Part shown: positions 53,603 through 64,000 of the stretch, in pieces
Position numbering within the stretch: position 1 is the stretch's first letter
Layout: each line of letters starts with the position of its first letter
NCBI RefSeq assembly: GCF_910596095.1
Contig: NC_056546.1
Span: forward strand, 21,728,425 to 21,792,424
DNA: 64,000 nucleotides
Source of the DNA: Thunnus maccoyii
Taxonomy: Eukaryota > Chordata > Actinopteri > Scombriformes > Scombridae
Direction: 5' to 3'
Made by a program: the position numbers and the translations under genes
The notes under the pieces: model-generated
What the model was told of the DNA's origin: nothing
The model's database searches: none
Seen by the model: the letters and a program-made list of their open reading frames with translations, nothing else

Positions 53603-56177
53603 AGAAATGCTTTAAGATTTTTATGAGTTTCTCTACTGTATTATTACACTCCTCAAACATTTTCTTACTACATAATTCTCAAGAATGCCTTGCAAAATGA
53701 CAAGTGATCTTTCTCTTGCCGCAAGTTTCTGTAAATCCTGACAAATTCTGACATAGCCTGACTTAATTGGATGATTTTTTTGCATCCATTAATTGCCTGA
53801 TGTACTGACTTGTTGATGGTATAGATTATCAAGTGCTCTCTGTATTTATGCACATGCAAGAATGATAATAATTGGAAAAAAGTTTCCATAATGGGTGCTT
53901 TTGTATAATAAGACTTGTGAAAAAGCATTTTCAGCTTGTAGATACAAAAACTTGTACTTGAAAATAGAAGATCTAATGAATTGTGTTGTCCCAAAAACAT
54001 TTATGATATTTAGCTGAAAAGTATCAGAACTGTAATGGCTTCCTACTTTTTGTCATGCATGAATAAATCCATTCAAGAAGTTTCTCCAGCTTTATTTTTC
54101 CTCTGATCATACCATTCACAGATTAGTCCAGTGCTGCAGTCTTGTAGGTAGATGGTGCTGCGGTTCTGCTTTTGCCTTTTCCACGACTCCTCTCTGTGGT
54201 CTGAAAGCTGCGTCTAGAATCGGCAGATATTTTGCCTGCAAGCACTGATGTGTGGAATGCAGTAAATTGCTATTAATGAAAATAAAGACCTTGTTCTGCT
54301 GTGTTGACTGTCAGGTTGAATGACAGATTGGATCAAGTTTGCAGTTTTGAATGTCAGGTAGTTACAGCTCTTAAAGTAGGAAACTCGGTGTCTTCACACA
54401 CATGTAGGTTGAGGTGATTCCTAGAGAAAGTAAAAGTGTTAATACATGACGTTACATTATGCAGCTCCGTAGTCAAGACCCTGTAACTAGCTGACAGCTA
54501 ATAATAAGGCTAGAGACTGAGCACGAACAGGGGTCACCAGCTGTCTGGCAATAGCTGACTTAGATTTAGTAAATGCGTGTGGCCAGTGAAATCTTTCAGT
54601 GCACTCCAAACTCTTCCGCTAAAAATTCAACTTAAATACAACCTCTTTCCCAACGGGCCTCCTATGGTCAGCTGGTGGTGTTGCCTGTGGTCTATGCGGC
54701 ACAGCAGCTGCATAATCTGTTCCTGCAGATGTTTACAGACTCTGCAAATGCAAACATTTTATGCAATTAATTTAGTTTTTCAAGGTTGTCCTCAGACCTT
54801 TATTTTTTCCACGCTGCTCCAGGCCATCAAAAGAAGGAATAAGGCATGCAAAACACTCATTTCCAGAGCTGCACACCACACCTAGGACTACTCTCTTTCC
54901 CCCAGGGGAGAGATATGGATGGAGTGTGTTTTTTTTAACTTGTCATGACTGAAGAGCTTCTTTCATGACGCCAGACAGGAATGGAGAGTGTTGGGAGTTA
55001 AGGTTTAGTCATCACCTTTTTTTTCTGTTTACTCTTCACTGAGAGCATCCTGCACAGTAAACAAATGGTCTTTATGACAGACTAGTTGCTCCTGTTATTT
55101 CCCCCACCTTTCAGCTTACATATGTGAGTATAACATAAATGCCTACAGGTGGTGAAATTAGCTAATCCTCTCATATCAACATTCTTACAAGTGATTACTT
55201 TTTGATCTGTAATTACAGTAGAAAGCAGTTATCAGATGTACATAATGTGTATTAAATATATTTTCTAACTGACAGAAGACATTGAGGTATTTTAAATCTT
55301 GCAGATGATTGACAGCTTCCCTTTTTGGTTGCGTGTCAGAGGCTCGCACCTCCACAGTGGCTCATTGATGCTTTGACCACTACATCCACTCAAGGGAAAA
55401 CAGAATAGGTGATCATTTGATACCTCCAGTAAAATAGCCCACCCTGTAGAGAGCTCAATAATAGTCAACACAGGGAGGACCTCTCACTGACTGAGCAAAC
55501 AGTCTGTGAGTGTTTCTTCAAGTGGCCCATTATGAAAACAGTATGTGGATGGGAGGGTTTTGTTATAGTGTGCGCACGTGTCTCGCTTTAAGGTGTCTGG
55601 AGCTGCAGGGATTATTCTTTGAGTTTGTGGAGATATTAATTAAAACCCAGACATGATTTGTCAATAGTCCTGCCTTAGGGTAGTACATTAGACAGTAAAA
55701 AGTCAAAAGACAGTGCACTGACTGTGTGCAGCACTATTCTGGAGAGTGGCTGAGAGTATTTTTAAGAAAAGCCTGATTGTAAATTGTTGAGCTGGTGGAA
55801 CGGGATTTCCTTCAAAATTTGGGATTTGGCCCTTTCATCACCCTTGGTTTAAAGATGTGATTCAGGGCTTTGCACAGTGGAAAGCCTTCAGGACTGAGTT
55901 GTGTCCACTTTCCAGCACTGGCTGCTACTGTTCCAGTGGCCTGCACACCCAATACATAACTTCATTTACCATAGGAGTGTTATCTTTCTGTCTCATGGGA
56001 GGCTAGAAGCCGAGTCTAATCTTGTATCCAATGGCAACATCTGTCTTTTATGAGGAAATTTATTTTTCTTGCTCTCTGTTTATTTATGGTATGTGTGTAT
56101 CTGTGGGTGTGTGGGAGTGGAAAAATGAGGTGTTGGTATATTTTCAGATCAGCTTTAGCTTGGAGAAAAAAGGAAAA
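53603..56177. other. Downstream flank of spast, no named gene
   Basis: Apart from the possible exon at 54091-54235, only short unmatched frames are seen. Composition is AT-rich and without obvious repeats. Confidence 0.5.
54091..54235 (-). other. Possible terminal exon of an unnamed minus-strand gene
   Basis: After an acceptor-like GTGCTTGCAG (complement of 54236-54245) a frame of 37 codons runs to a stop at 54125-54123. It reads KISADSRRSFQTTERSRG, then KGKSRTAAPSTYKTAALD. A polyadenylation signal (complement of AATAAA) is at 54096-54091, 27 bp beyond the stop. The tail is basic and serine-rich with no domain that I know. An exon-like patch further upstream on the same strand (about 54360-54430) does not join it in phase. 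It could be a real tail-to-tail neighbour of spast or chance. Confidence 0.28.
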
Positions 56178-56215
56178 CTATCTCATGTAAAGTTTATAAA
56201 CTTTACATGAGATAG
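56178..56215. repeat. Perfect 38-bp palindrome
   Basis: Two 19-bp arms, CTATCTCATGTAAAGTTTA and its exact complement, meet with no spacer. It lies about 25 bp before a MITE. No copy was noticed elsewhere in the window. Confidence 0.95.
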
Positions 56216-56239
56216 CCCAGTATAAATACTTCAAAATAC

Positions 56240-56762
56240 TTCAAGGATTATTTCAATATTTTGGGAAATATGCATATTCATTTTCTTGCTGAGAGTTAGG
56301 TAAGACTGATAGCACTCTCATGTCTATGATAACATTAAGCTACCACCAACAGCTGGTTAGCTTAGCTTAGCTTAGCATGTGTAAACAGGGGGAAACAGCT
56401 AGCCAGGCTCTGTGCAAAGTGAACAAAATCCGCCTATCAGCAGCCCTAAAGCTCACTATATCATAATATCTTGTTTGTTTAATCCGTACAAAAACTGAAA
56501 TGAAAAAATACGCATGGTTTTACAGTGGGTTACATCCCAGACTATGTCTGGCCAGGACCAGTTGCCACTTATATTCAACAGAGACTGACCAGCACATAAT
56601 CTTGTAAAACCGTAACATGTCATTTCCACACTTCCGTTTTTGGGCTTCCAATCCTTTTTCCAAGCTAAGGTAACCAGCTAACAGTACAGACATCGCTCTT
56701 CTCATCTAACTCTGGGCAAGAAAGCAAATCAGCATATTTCCCAAAATGTCGAACTATTATGT
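56240..56762. mobile_element. Teleost MITE with long terminal inverted repeats
   Basis: The left end reads TATTTTGGGAAATATGCATA, then TTCTTGCTGAGAGTTAG. The right end reads CTAACTCTGGGCAAGAAAGC and GCATATTTCCCAAAATGTCG, the near-perfect inverse over about 45 bp. The interior has GGGGGAAACAGCTAGCCAGG, AAGCTCACTATATC and TTGTTTGTTTAATCCGTACA, all hallmarks of a high-copy fish MITE. Three copies of TTAGC are in tandem near 56358. Confidence 0.82.
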
Positions 56763-58437
56763 TATTATGTCTCAATCTGAAATCACAGACATCATCATTA
56801 TATTCCTAAGGAAGCACTTTGATTGTAACCCTTCAAATACAGACAACTTATTCACTAAATTAGTGGTTTTAGTGGTGCGTTGGTTGCACTCACGGCAGGC
56901 TATGCTTTTTTAAATCTGCATGATGGTCAGATATGACAGATATGAGCGCTGGGAATTGTTTCAAATAAAGTTAACATATATAATAACTGTGAAACCCATC
57001 GACTCTAAGTTCAAGTTCCCATTGCACTACAACCAAAATAAGACACGTGGTCTTCGGGAGTCATGGAGACTTTAGTTTGTTTATGCTCCCTGATTTGTAC
57101 TTTACAGTAACCACTGACTGTGTGTCTGTTAAATTTTCACTCCAGCAGAGTGATAGGTCTGTGGTGAGGTCAGTAATAGCTGGTCTTACACCCTCACTAT
57201 CTAATTGTAGAGGGGAAACAGCTTATGCAACAACGTTTTTTAATGTTTGTAGATGACTCATCAGAAGAGGGAGGAGATATTGTTTAAGGTCACTGGACTG
57301 TGTTTCATTCTTTGAGTGACTATATCCCATGTCTAGATGCCTTGAAGTGAAATAATCTAAGTTCATGTATTTTCTTTCCCATTGCAGCCTGCAGCCACAA
57401 AGCTGTAAAAGATTGTGGTGGACAGAGGGGAGTGAACTCTTTGTCATGCCTGCACATGACCTGCAAGCCATTAATCTCAGTAACCTCTGTGAGGCCATTA
57501 GGAGCCAAACCATTACTTTTGACTTCATAGAACCTGTGCAGATGTATATCATGCATCACTGATGACTTAAAGTCAGTCAGTGTGGCTTGTCAACACATCG
57601 CTACAAAGGTCTGTTTTCAGTCTCCCATCCGAATGGTTCTCTGTCAAATAGGATACCATTTTGCAAAAGCTAAATAAGGCTACACGACTGTATTCCTGGA
57701 GGAGAATAGTGATTTCTTTCCTTGGTGTCCCCTCCTTCCTAGATGATGCTCAGTATACATACTGGACTTGGACTGAAGTGGACATGTCGAGACGTGGGTT
57801 TGATGCAGGGAGGGGAGGGGGGACGATGCTGAGGGGAACGGTGCACTCTCAGGGTGAGCTGCAGGCTGCCCTGCGGTGCATTCCTTCAGCTCGTGTGCAG
57901 CCAAAACACTTGATGAAAAGTGAAAGTGCAGAGCATTTTCACAAGAATAATTCTCTGTTTGTCTGTCATTCTGCTTTTCCCACTCCCCTTGTCCTCCCCT
58001 TTTTATCTCTTTGTTGCCCTTCCCTTGGGTCATTCATGTGAGGACAGGAGTGGTGAGTTCAGTTTCACCTCTGACCCCGGTCAGGTTCACTGTGCAGCTA
58101 TTACACTATCAGTCCATTCCCATCTCACACTTCAGTGTGGATCATACTCTCCAGCTCAGGAATTAAATACACATAATGTTTTTAAAAAGGTGATATGATG
58201 ATGGTGATCATATTATATCATATTACAGGTGATGGCAATCATATATTATAGTCACTTAACAGATTGACAGTGATGATGAACATCAGCTGCATTTTTAGTG
58301 AACACACACAGGACAAGGCAGAGGGTCCTCTAAATTTTTACAGCTACATCCATTTAGGGCACTGGAAGACCTGACTGGACGACTAAAAGACTTAATTTAT
58401 CTGAGCTCATATTGTGACACTGGTCAGTCATAACTTT
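56763..58437. other. Non-coding region without a named gene
   Basis: Open frames on both strands at 57223-57562 overlap each other and match no family I know. One plus-strand patch after CCCATTGCAG (57388) stays open for about 57 codons to a stop, without a clear upstream partner. Confidence 0.4.
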
Positions 58438-58960
58438 ACTTAAAGGACCAGTGTGTAAGATTTAGTGGCATCTAGTGGTGATGATGCAGATTGCAACCAA
58501 CTGAATACCCCTCCTCTCCCCTTCTAAAGCTTTATTATTAATCTCCCGAGCGGACGCACACATAGACAGCTGCGGACACTACGGACGGTTAGTTGATGTG
58601 TTTATACTACCTTCTGGGGTCCGCTTGGAGGATGTGTTCCACACATGCGCAGTAGATCGCCATCTACAGGAACACAGCGTTGTGTCTGCACGGACTGGTG
58701 CGGACAAGTCCGCACGGACACAACAAATTACAGGTAGGTGGATGTCAGCACAGAGCCTACGCGCACACCCTCTGATGACGAAATTTACATCACACGGACC
58801 CTAGTGGACTCTCATGGACGCGGAAACTATAATTTCAACTTAAGGGTGTAGGAGAACCATGTGGCCGTGAAAAACACGAAAGGCCGTCTCTGCAGCGAAC
58901 AGAGTGAGTTGACACAGAGACAGAATATCAATCAGCAAAGAAGTTCTTCTTCTTGATAAA
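58438..58960. mobile_element. Teleost repeat, apparently split by an insertion
   Basis: AAAGGACCAGTGTGTAAGAT, TTAGTGGCATCTAGTGGTGA and GCAACCAACTGAATACCCCT form the left part of a very frequent fish element. Its right part, GTGTAGGAGAACCATGTGGC then GTGAAAAACACGAAAGGCC, normally follows soon after but begins only at about 58846. About 310 bp with repeated CGGAC words (58550-58820) intervenes. Confidence 0.6.
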
Positions 58961-61900
58961 ATAAATTATTGCGCTTCTTGCTAATTTATTTTTTTTATTT
59001 TACCTTTATTTTACCTAGTAGTCCCATTGAGATCAAAAATCTCTTTTACAAGAGAGACCTGAGCAAGGTAGCAGCCGTACAAAATCAACATAATGGCTTT
59101 CTAAAAGTCTTTAAAATCTGGATCACAAACCTCACACAGCTGCTCTTTTTCAAACACTCTTTTGTATGTGGTGGAATTGGCATGTACAAAGATTAAAGCA
59201 ATTAAATGTAGGTCTTTTGAATATGATTTGCTTTGGCAGGTTTTGAGAGAGTTACGCAAAACACACATTCCTGCACTGGCATTAGCAACAGACCTGAAAG
59301 GACTGGAGCAGTTTGCAGAGTCACAGGTTTGCAGATCTGAACATGTTGGCATGCTCTGCCTGCTGGTTACCACACTGTAAGCCTCCCATGATATGAATAA
59401 AATATACCAAGAGAGCTTATTTATTGATGTGAAATGTGATGAAAAATATGTCCTTAGTTCAATGAAACAAAAAAGAAAAAAGTGGATATAGAAGCTCAAA
59501 CATTTTGCTGTCTGCATCCCCTCATGATAGAGACCTATCATTTGGTATATTCCATGTGTATCTATTTATCACGATGCATGCAACATACTGTGTTCTGACC
59601 TATTTGATCACACATTCCTGTCCATTCGTGCAGGACATCAAAATCTATCTAAGACGTCCCGGTGAAACAAGCCTACGGTGAGGTTTAGTGTCATCAGGAT
59701 GTTTCAAAGCAGACTGTCTTGGCCACATGCCCAGGAACAGGCCTGAAGCTCTTTCATCTCTCCATGTCCTACAGCATCTCACAGGGTCTCACAGCGCCAC
59801 TCACAACACGACACACTTGTCACACAGTCTTGTGGTATTTTGTGGATATTTACTTTGTGGTAGTTTGTGGTACAATGTGTCGCTTTGTGGCTCTGTGGGG
59901 TAGCTTGACATGATTAGGAAGATTCCCTTAGGGTCAAAATCCTGGAAATTTTCAACAACAGCAACAATGGTTTGTGGAACAAAGAACTCTGTATTTTGTA
60001 TTACCAGAAATGGCTCATTTTCTGCTTTCTTGCAGCAAGCAGCAGACACAGTATCTGTGTCTAGATCAGACTCTGCAATGTAACCTGGACCTTGAAACTG
60101 GAACTGCTGTCCAGGAGTACTCAGCCATGGAGCAGACCTTGACCTCTGTCACGTGACCTCTCTAACAGATGTCTCCCTATCCACAGCATAGGACCATGAG
60201 GTGCAGTCTGCTGGGGGATGGGACAGGGGGAATGAGGTCACTCTGAGGATGTTGTTTTTCAAATATATCACACTGGCTTTCACAGTGATTCCCTAGGAAA
60301 CCTGAACTTTACAGCACAGTAAACATTGTCTGAAAGTGTCGAGGAGCAAATTGAACTTTAAATTAGACGTCACTGAGGAGGAATACATTAGGACTGAGTC
60401 AAAGAAGAAGCTGCATCTGCTAAGTACTTTTAAACTGATGCTGTTTGAGACACTCCCTCACATGGAACAGGAAGAAAACCTGAGCCAGTGAATGACTGCA
60501 GTGATTATTAGATGTATCATAGGGTAGCACAGCACCAAAGGTTAGAAAGTTTAATGTGCACTATTGTAGCATCCTCTGTAAATCACTGTATAATTATAAT
60601 AAAGTGTGAATTAACCTCTAGTGGTAATACCCATAACTGGCATCACACTGTATATATAGCCACAGAGCTTATTACCACAGTCAAACCCATATTTAAACAC
60701 CTTGAAAGAACATTAATGAGCATGAAGCAAAGAGCATTTGAGTCATATGTGGCTGTTTTATATAATTTTGAGGATATTTATCCCATGCAGTTAAGAAACT
60801 GCTGCAGCTGCTTGGTTTCTATTTGCTCTAGCTGTTAGCATGCTGCTAGCTTTCATATGCTGGGAGCGAGAAAGAGATTACTGTGATCAAATTATTAACT
60901 AAGCTGATGTAATATCAGGAGGCATTATTTATGGAACATATGCCACTGGGATCCTTCGAGGTCGAGTAAATTTATTGTATCCTCTCTCACTCTTCCTTTC
61001 ATCACTCGGATTTTCAGTAGTAGTAGATTTTCTGAGTAGATTTAATTGAGACACTGTTAACATACAATTCCATGTGGCTGGTATTTTAAGTGGAAGCCCA
61101 GATCTTACCAGGTGTTCTACAGCTGGGCGTTGAAGGCTTAAGTGAGTCACTCCGTGGACTGTCTGGTATGTTATCCAGGTGGTCAGGAAAATGCTCCCTT
61201 TTAAGTGAGGCCAGGCTTCGGAAGGTTGAGCCTTCACATATGGAAATTAGTTGAAGAAAAGTAGCTGAAAAGACTTTCAGGAACTTGTTTATCTACTTCC
61301 GCCATGTAGGGTGTGCATCTATACGTCTCTATACATTGATGACGTGTCTTCATGCACCTGATCTGAACACATTTCTGCACAAATTATTATGAGCCAGTGC
61401 ATACACTACTCAGGAATGAAAATTTATCTGATAACAAGAGCTAACGATGTACCCTTGCATACCATCTTACAAAGAGCACATTTAAACATATTATATTCAT
61501 ATATACATATATGTCTCATGCTGTACAAAATCCCATAGAATTAACTGTATGATCTTTTATAATTATACTTCACAATATAAACTACATTTGAGTTTCTACT
61601 AGCCTCAGTGTGTCCATTTGTTGAAATAATTTTTACATTGTTGTCACTACTCTATTTTTCTATCTGTCTCTGTCACTACAGTGACCTAATTTCTTTCACA
61701 GGCATCGGTAGAGCTTTGTGTAATCAATTAACAGTATGCAAAATGTATTGGGATTTCCATGACGTAGCACAAAAGCCTTGTTGTTTGCATGTTCTGCCAG
61801 ATTCCTAAAATGCACAAATCGGGAGAGATTAGACACTTTGAATTACTCGATACACTTAAGAACGTTTCACCGCCTTCTATTCTTGTCCTGTGTGGCCTCA

Positions 61901-64000
61901 AATATAAATAATACAATGTGTCAATGAATAGATTTCCCATTAGCATGCAGATAATACTTTAGATTGTATAGTAAATGTATGGTACTATAATTTTCTACAT
62001 CCTCTGAGTCGCTTAGAGCATCTCAACCTTTAGAACTACATCTGAAACTCAGTAATTGATTACTTGACCAGAGGCTTAAAAGGGGCCTTTAAGGGGCCAC
62101 ATTCACCCAGCGGTCAGCGGGTCAGTTTGAAACTTGTCTTGTTCCTTCTTAATTAGGCCCAAACAGGCATGTGTCATGGGTCATCAGGTGTAGCAAGAGT
62201 GTCATCTTTAAGCATAACAAGTTTTTGCCGAGGGAGAGGATAATGACCCAGTAACCTGTTGTCACACACGGGTCAACTCATCGACCCCGATGGGGCATCA
62301 GGACAGCTAAGAACATCTATGTTGTTAATGGGGTCATGCTTTTTTAAGGAGATTTGAAATGCTTGTTTGATGTGACTTTGATCCTGACTGACAGTTTCAA
62401 GCTTGTTGACTTCTTTCCACCATCGACCGAGGCGCCCATGTGTTGCAACACATCAGGCTGGGGGACAGGTAGGCTACCCTCAAGATGTCCATAGAGATCT
62501 GTGAGGTGATAGGTTGTCAGTTTGTCAGGCTTCTGCAGCTGTAGCTCCTCTGAGGGGCAAGGTCACTAATCTCCTCAATCCTCAGACGGCCCAAGGAGAG
62601 TATCCAGGGTCCAGTGACAGAGCACAAACCTTTCATTCAGACCAGGCAGGAGGCTGAAGCAAAGAGCCATCCCCAGTCTCTCCACAGTGCCAAGCAGGGC
62701 TGCAACACTGCCAGCTTCTCCAGGTAAGCTTCAGTGGAGGCAGAGGGCTCAGTCTGCCAGACATCAGGCAGAAAGGGTGTCAATTAAGATTTCCTGGAAA
62801 TTATTACTTTTTTGTGTGTAAAAAATGCTGCATCTGGTCGTGCCCATATCCCAGCAGGATGTAAAGTTTCATTTGCGGATTCACATTTCCACATGGAAAT
62901 CGCTCCATATTTTGGCAAAATATCCCCTCATGTCAAAAGTGATGTGTAGATTGTGTCCGGAGAGACGTGTATTCAACCCTAAATCAGACCTACTTACTTA
63001 CATAAGTTACCTGCTTAAACAAACAGACTCAGGAGGAGAAATTGCAAACTGGACCCTGTGCCCAAATAAATGTTTGCATGTGGCTCAGAGCCAAAGTTCT
63101 TGAGCCACAAAACCAATCCACATTGCCCCATGGGCTCAACACAGAGGCTGTTTTCACACGCTTTCAACTGCATACTGAACAATTAATATATTCTTTTCCT
63201 ATGGTGTTTATTACAAGGTATTATACAATAAGTACTTTAAACAACAGTGCAGCCCTATTCTCTTGAATATAATTATTTCAGATAAGACCAATAATACAAA
63301 GTGCTCTTTTCCTGTATGCAATTACATGAAACTCAACTGGACAGCAAAACTAAAGATCTGTAACACCGTGCACATGTTTTTAAGTAATTGTATTTTAAGG
63401 AGCAACCTCTACCTCTGCTCCCCTGCCTCGTCAAGGCAGGGAACTGTTTTGGTGCAGGGGGAAAAGGAAAAACAGTCCAGCCTTTGTACCTGTGGTAAAG
63501 TCACCGCACGAACTGTGGGCTTCACTGAGGGATTTCAGAAACTAACCTTATGAGAGTAACTCTTCCCTCATGTATCATGTTTAATATCCATATTTTGTCC
63601 TGATAATGTCAGCGGGCCCAGTGATGGGAGCATGGATTTTTCACACGAATATTGAAAGAAACACCATGTGTAGTATTGCTTTAAAGTATCAAATTTACAA
63701 TAACTTGAAAAATACGATGAAGACGCCCACTTCTGCGATCCAGTGTTACTCCTGAGAGACTGGAGGTGTGAACATATAGTGGGCAGGCAGTAGTGGTTTA
63801 TAGGTTTTTGTTACTGGACTTGTGCCATCTTCACCTGTAGGCCAGCTGGATGTTCCTTTAAATTAGTCGTTCTGTCTCTGATAGACAGTGTGAGAGAAGA
63901 ATTTTTCCACATTTTCAAATTATTACCATGTTTGTTTGTTTTTTCTCATCTAGATCATCTTATGTCCCTGCATTGAGCTGAAATGAAAGGCTTATTGTTA
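58961..64000. other. Right-edge region with no assignable gene
   Basis: Apart from the weak exon at 59240-59326 and a GC-richer, coding-like patch at about 62420-62760, I see only short unmatched frames. If a gene runs here it has long introns and exits the right edge. Confidence 0.4.
59240..59326 (+). other. Possible internal coding exon, unidentified
   Basis: A 29-codon, phase 0/0 segment lies between TTTGGCAG and GTTTGC. It reads VLRELRKTHIPALALATDL, then KGLEQFAESQ, with a protein-like mix of charged and hydrophobic residues. A second frame is also open. No partner exon and no family could be assigned. It could be chance. Confidence 0.22.

Overview
The window is vertebrate nuclear DNA from a bony fish, probably a percomorph-like teleost. 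It has AT-rich non-coding DNA, many short GT-AG introns, long (CA)n/(GT)n tracts, and several repeat families that I recognise from teleost genomes. Five genes can be assembled exon by exon. Four are complete and one is cut by the left edge.

Layout. From 1 to about 29.4 kb lies the minus-strand gene slx4ip. Five coding exons (137 codons) are spread over 24 kb, with introns full of decayed transposons; the 3' part of the gene lies beyond base 1. At about 29.4 kb a compact promoter with a perfect CRE (TGACGTCA) sits between slx4ip and mkks, which runs rightwards (30048-32687, four coding exons, 568 aa). Tail to tail with mkks is srd5a2 on the minus strand (34277-36180, five exons, 252 aa). It is followed, also on the minus strand, by memo1 (40279-45012, nine exons, 297 aa). 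A 3.4 kb repeat-bearing gap separates memo1 from the divergent plus-strand gene spast (48400-53428, sixteen exons, 473 aa). From 53.4 to 64 kb I find no gene I can name, only repeats, a perfect 38-bp palindrome and a few weak exon-like patches.

Biology. The genes do not form one pathway. mkks encodes the chaperonin-like BBS6 protein of cilium/BBSome assembly. slx4ip encodes a partner of the SLX4 nuclease scaffold. srd5a2 encodes steroid 5-alpha-reductase. memo1 encodes the MEMO fold redox/iron protein. spast encodes the microtubule-severing AAA ATPase spastin. In human, slx4ip-mkks are on 20p12 and srd5a2-memo1-spast on 2p23-p22, so this window joins two neighbourhoods that are separate in human. 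No dpy30 was seen between memo1 and spast, where human has it.

Most notable points: the spast gene has an in-frame stop just upstream of its first ATG, so this first exon cannot encode the amino-terminal membrane hairpin of long spastin. A nearly intact non-autonomous hAT element with 8-bp target duplications lies in spast intron 8. A frameshifted zinc-finger gene fragment lies in spast intron 3. A perfect 38-bp palindrome lies beside a long-TIR MITE. I saw no clearly new biological system. Exon boundaries were worked out by hand from splice signals, reading-frame continuity and remembered family sequences; no search was run.
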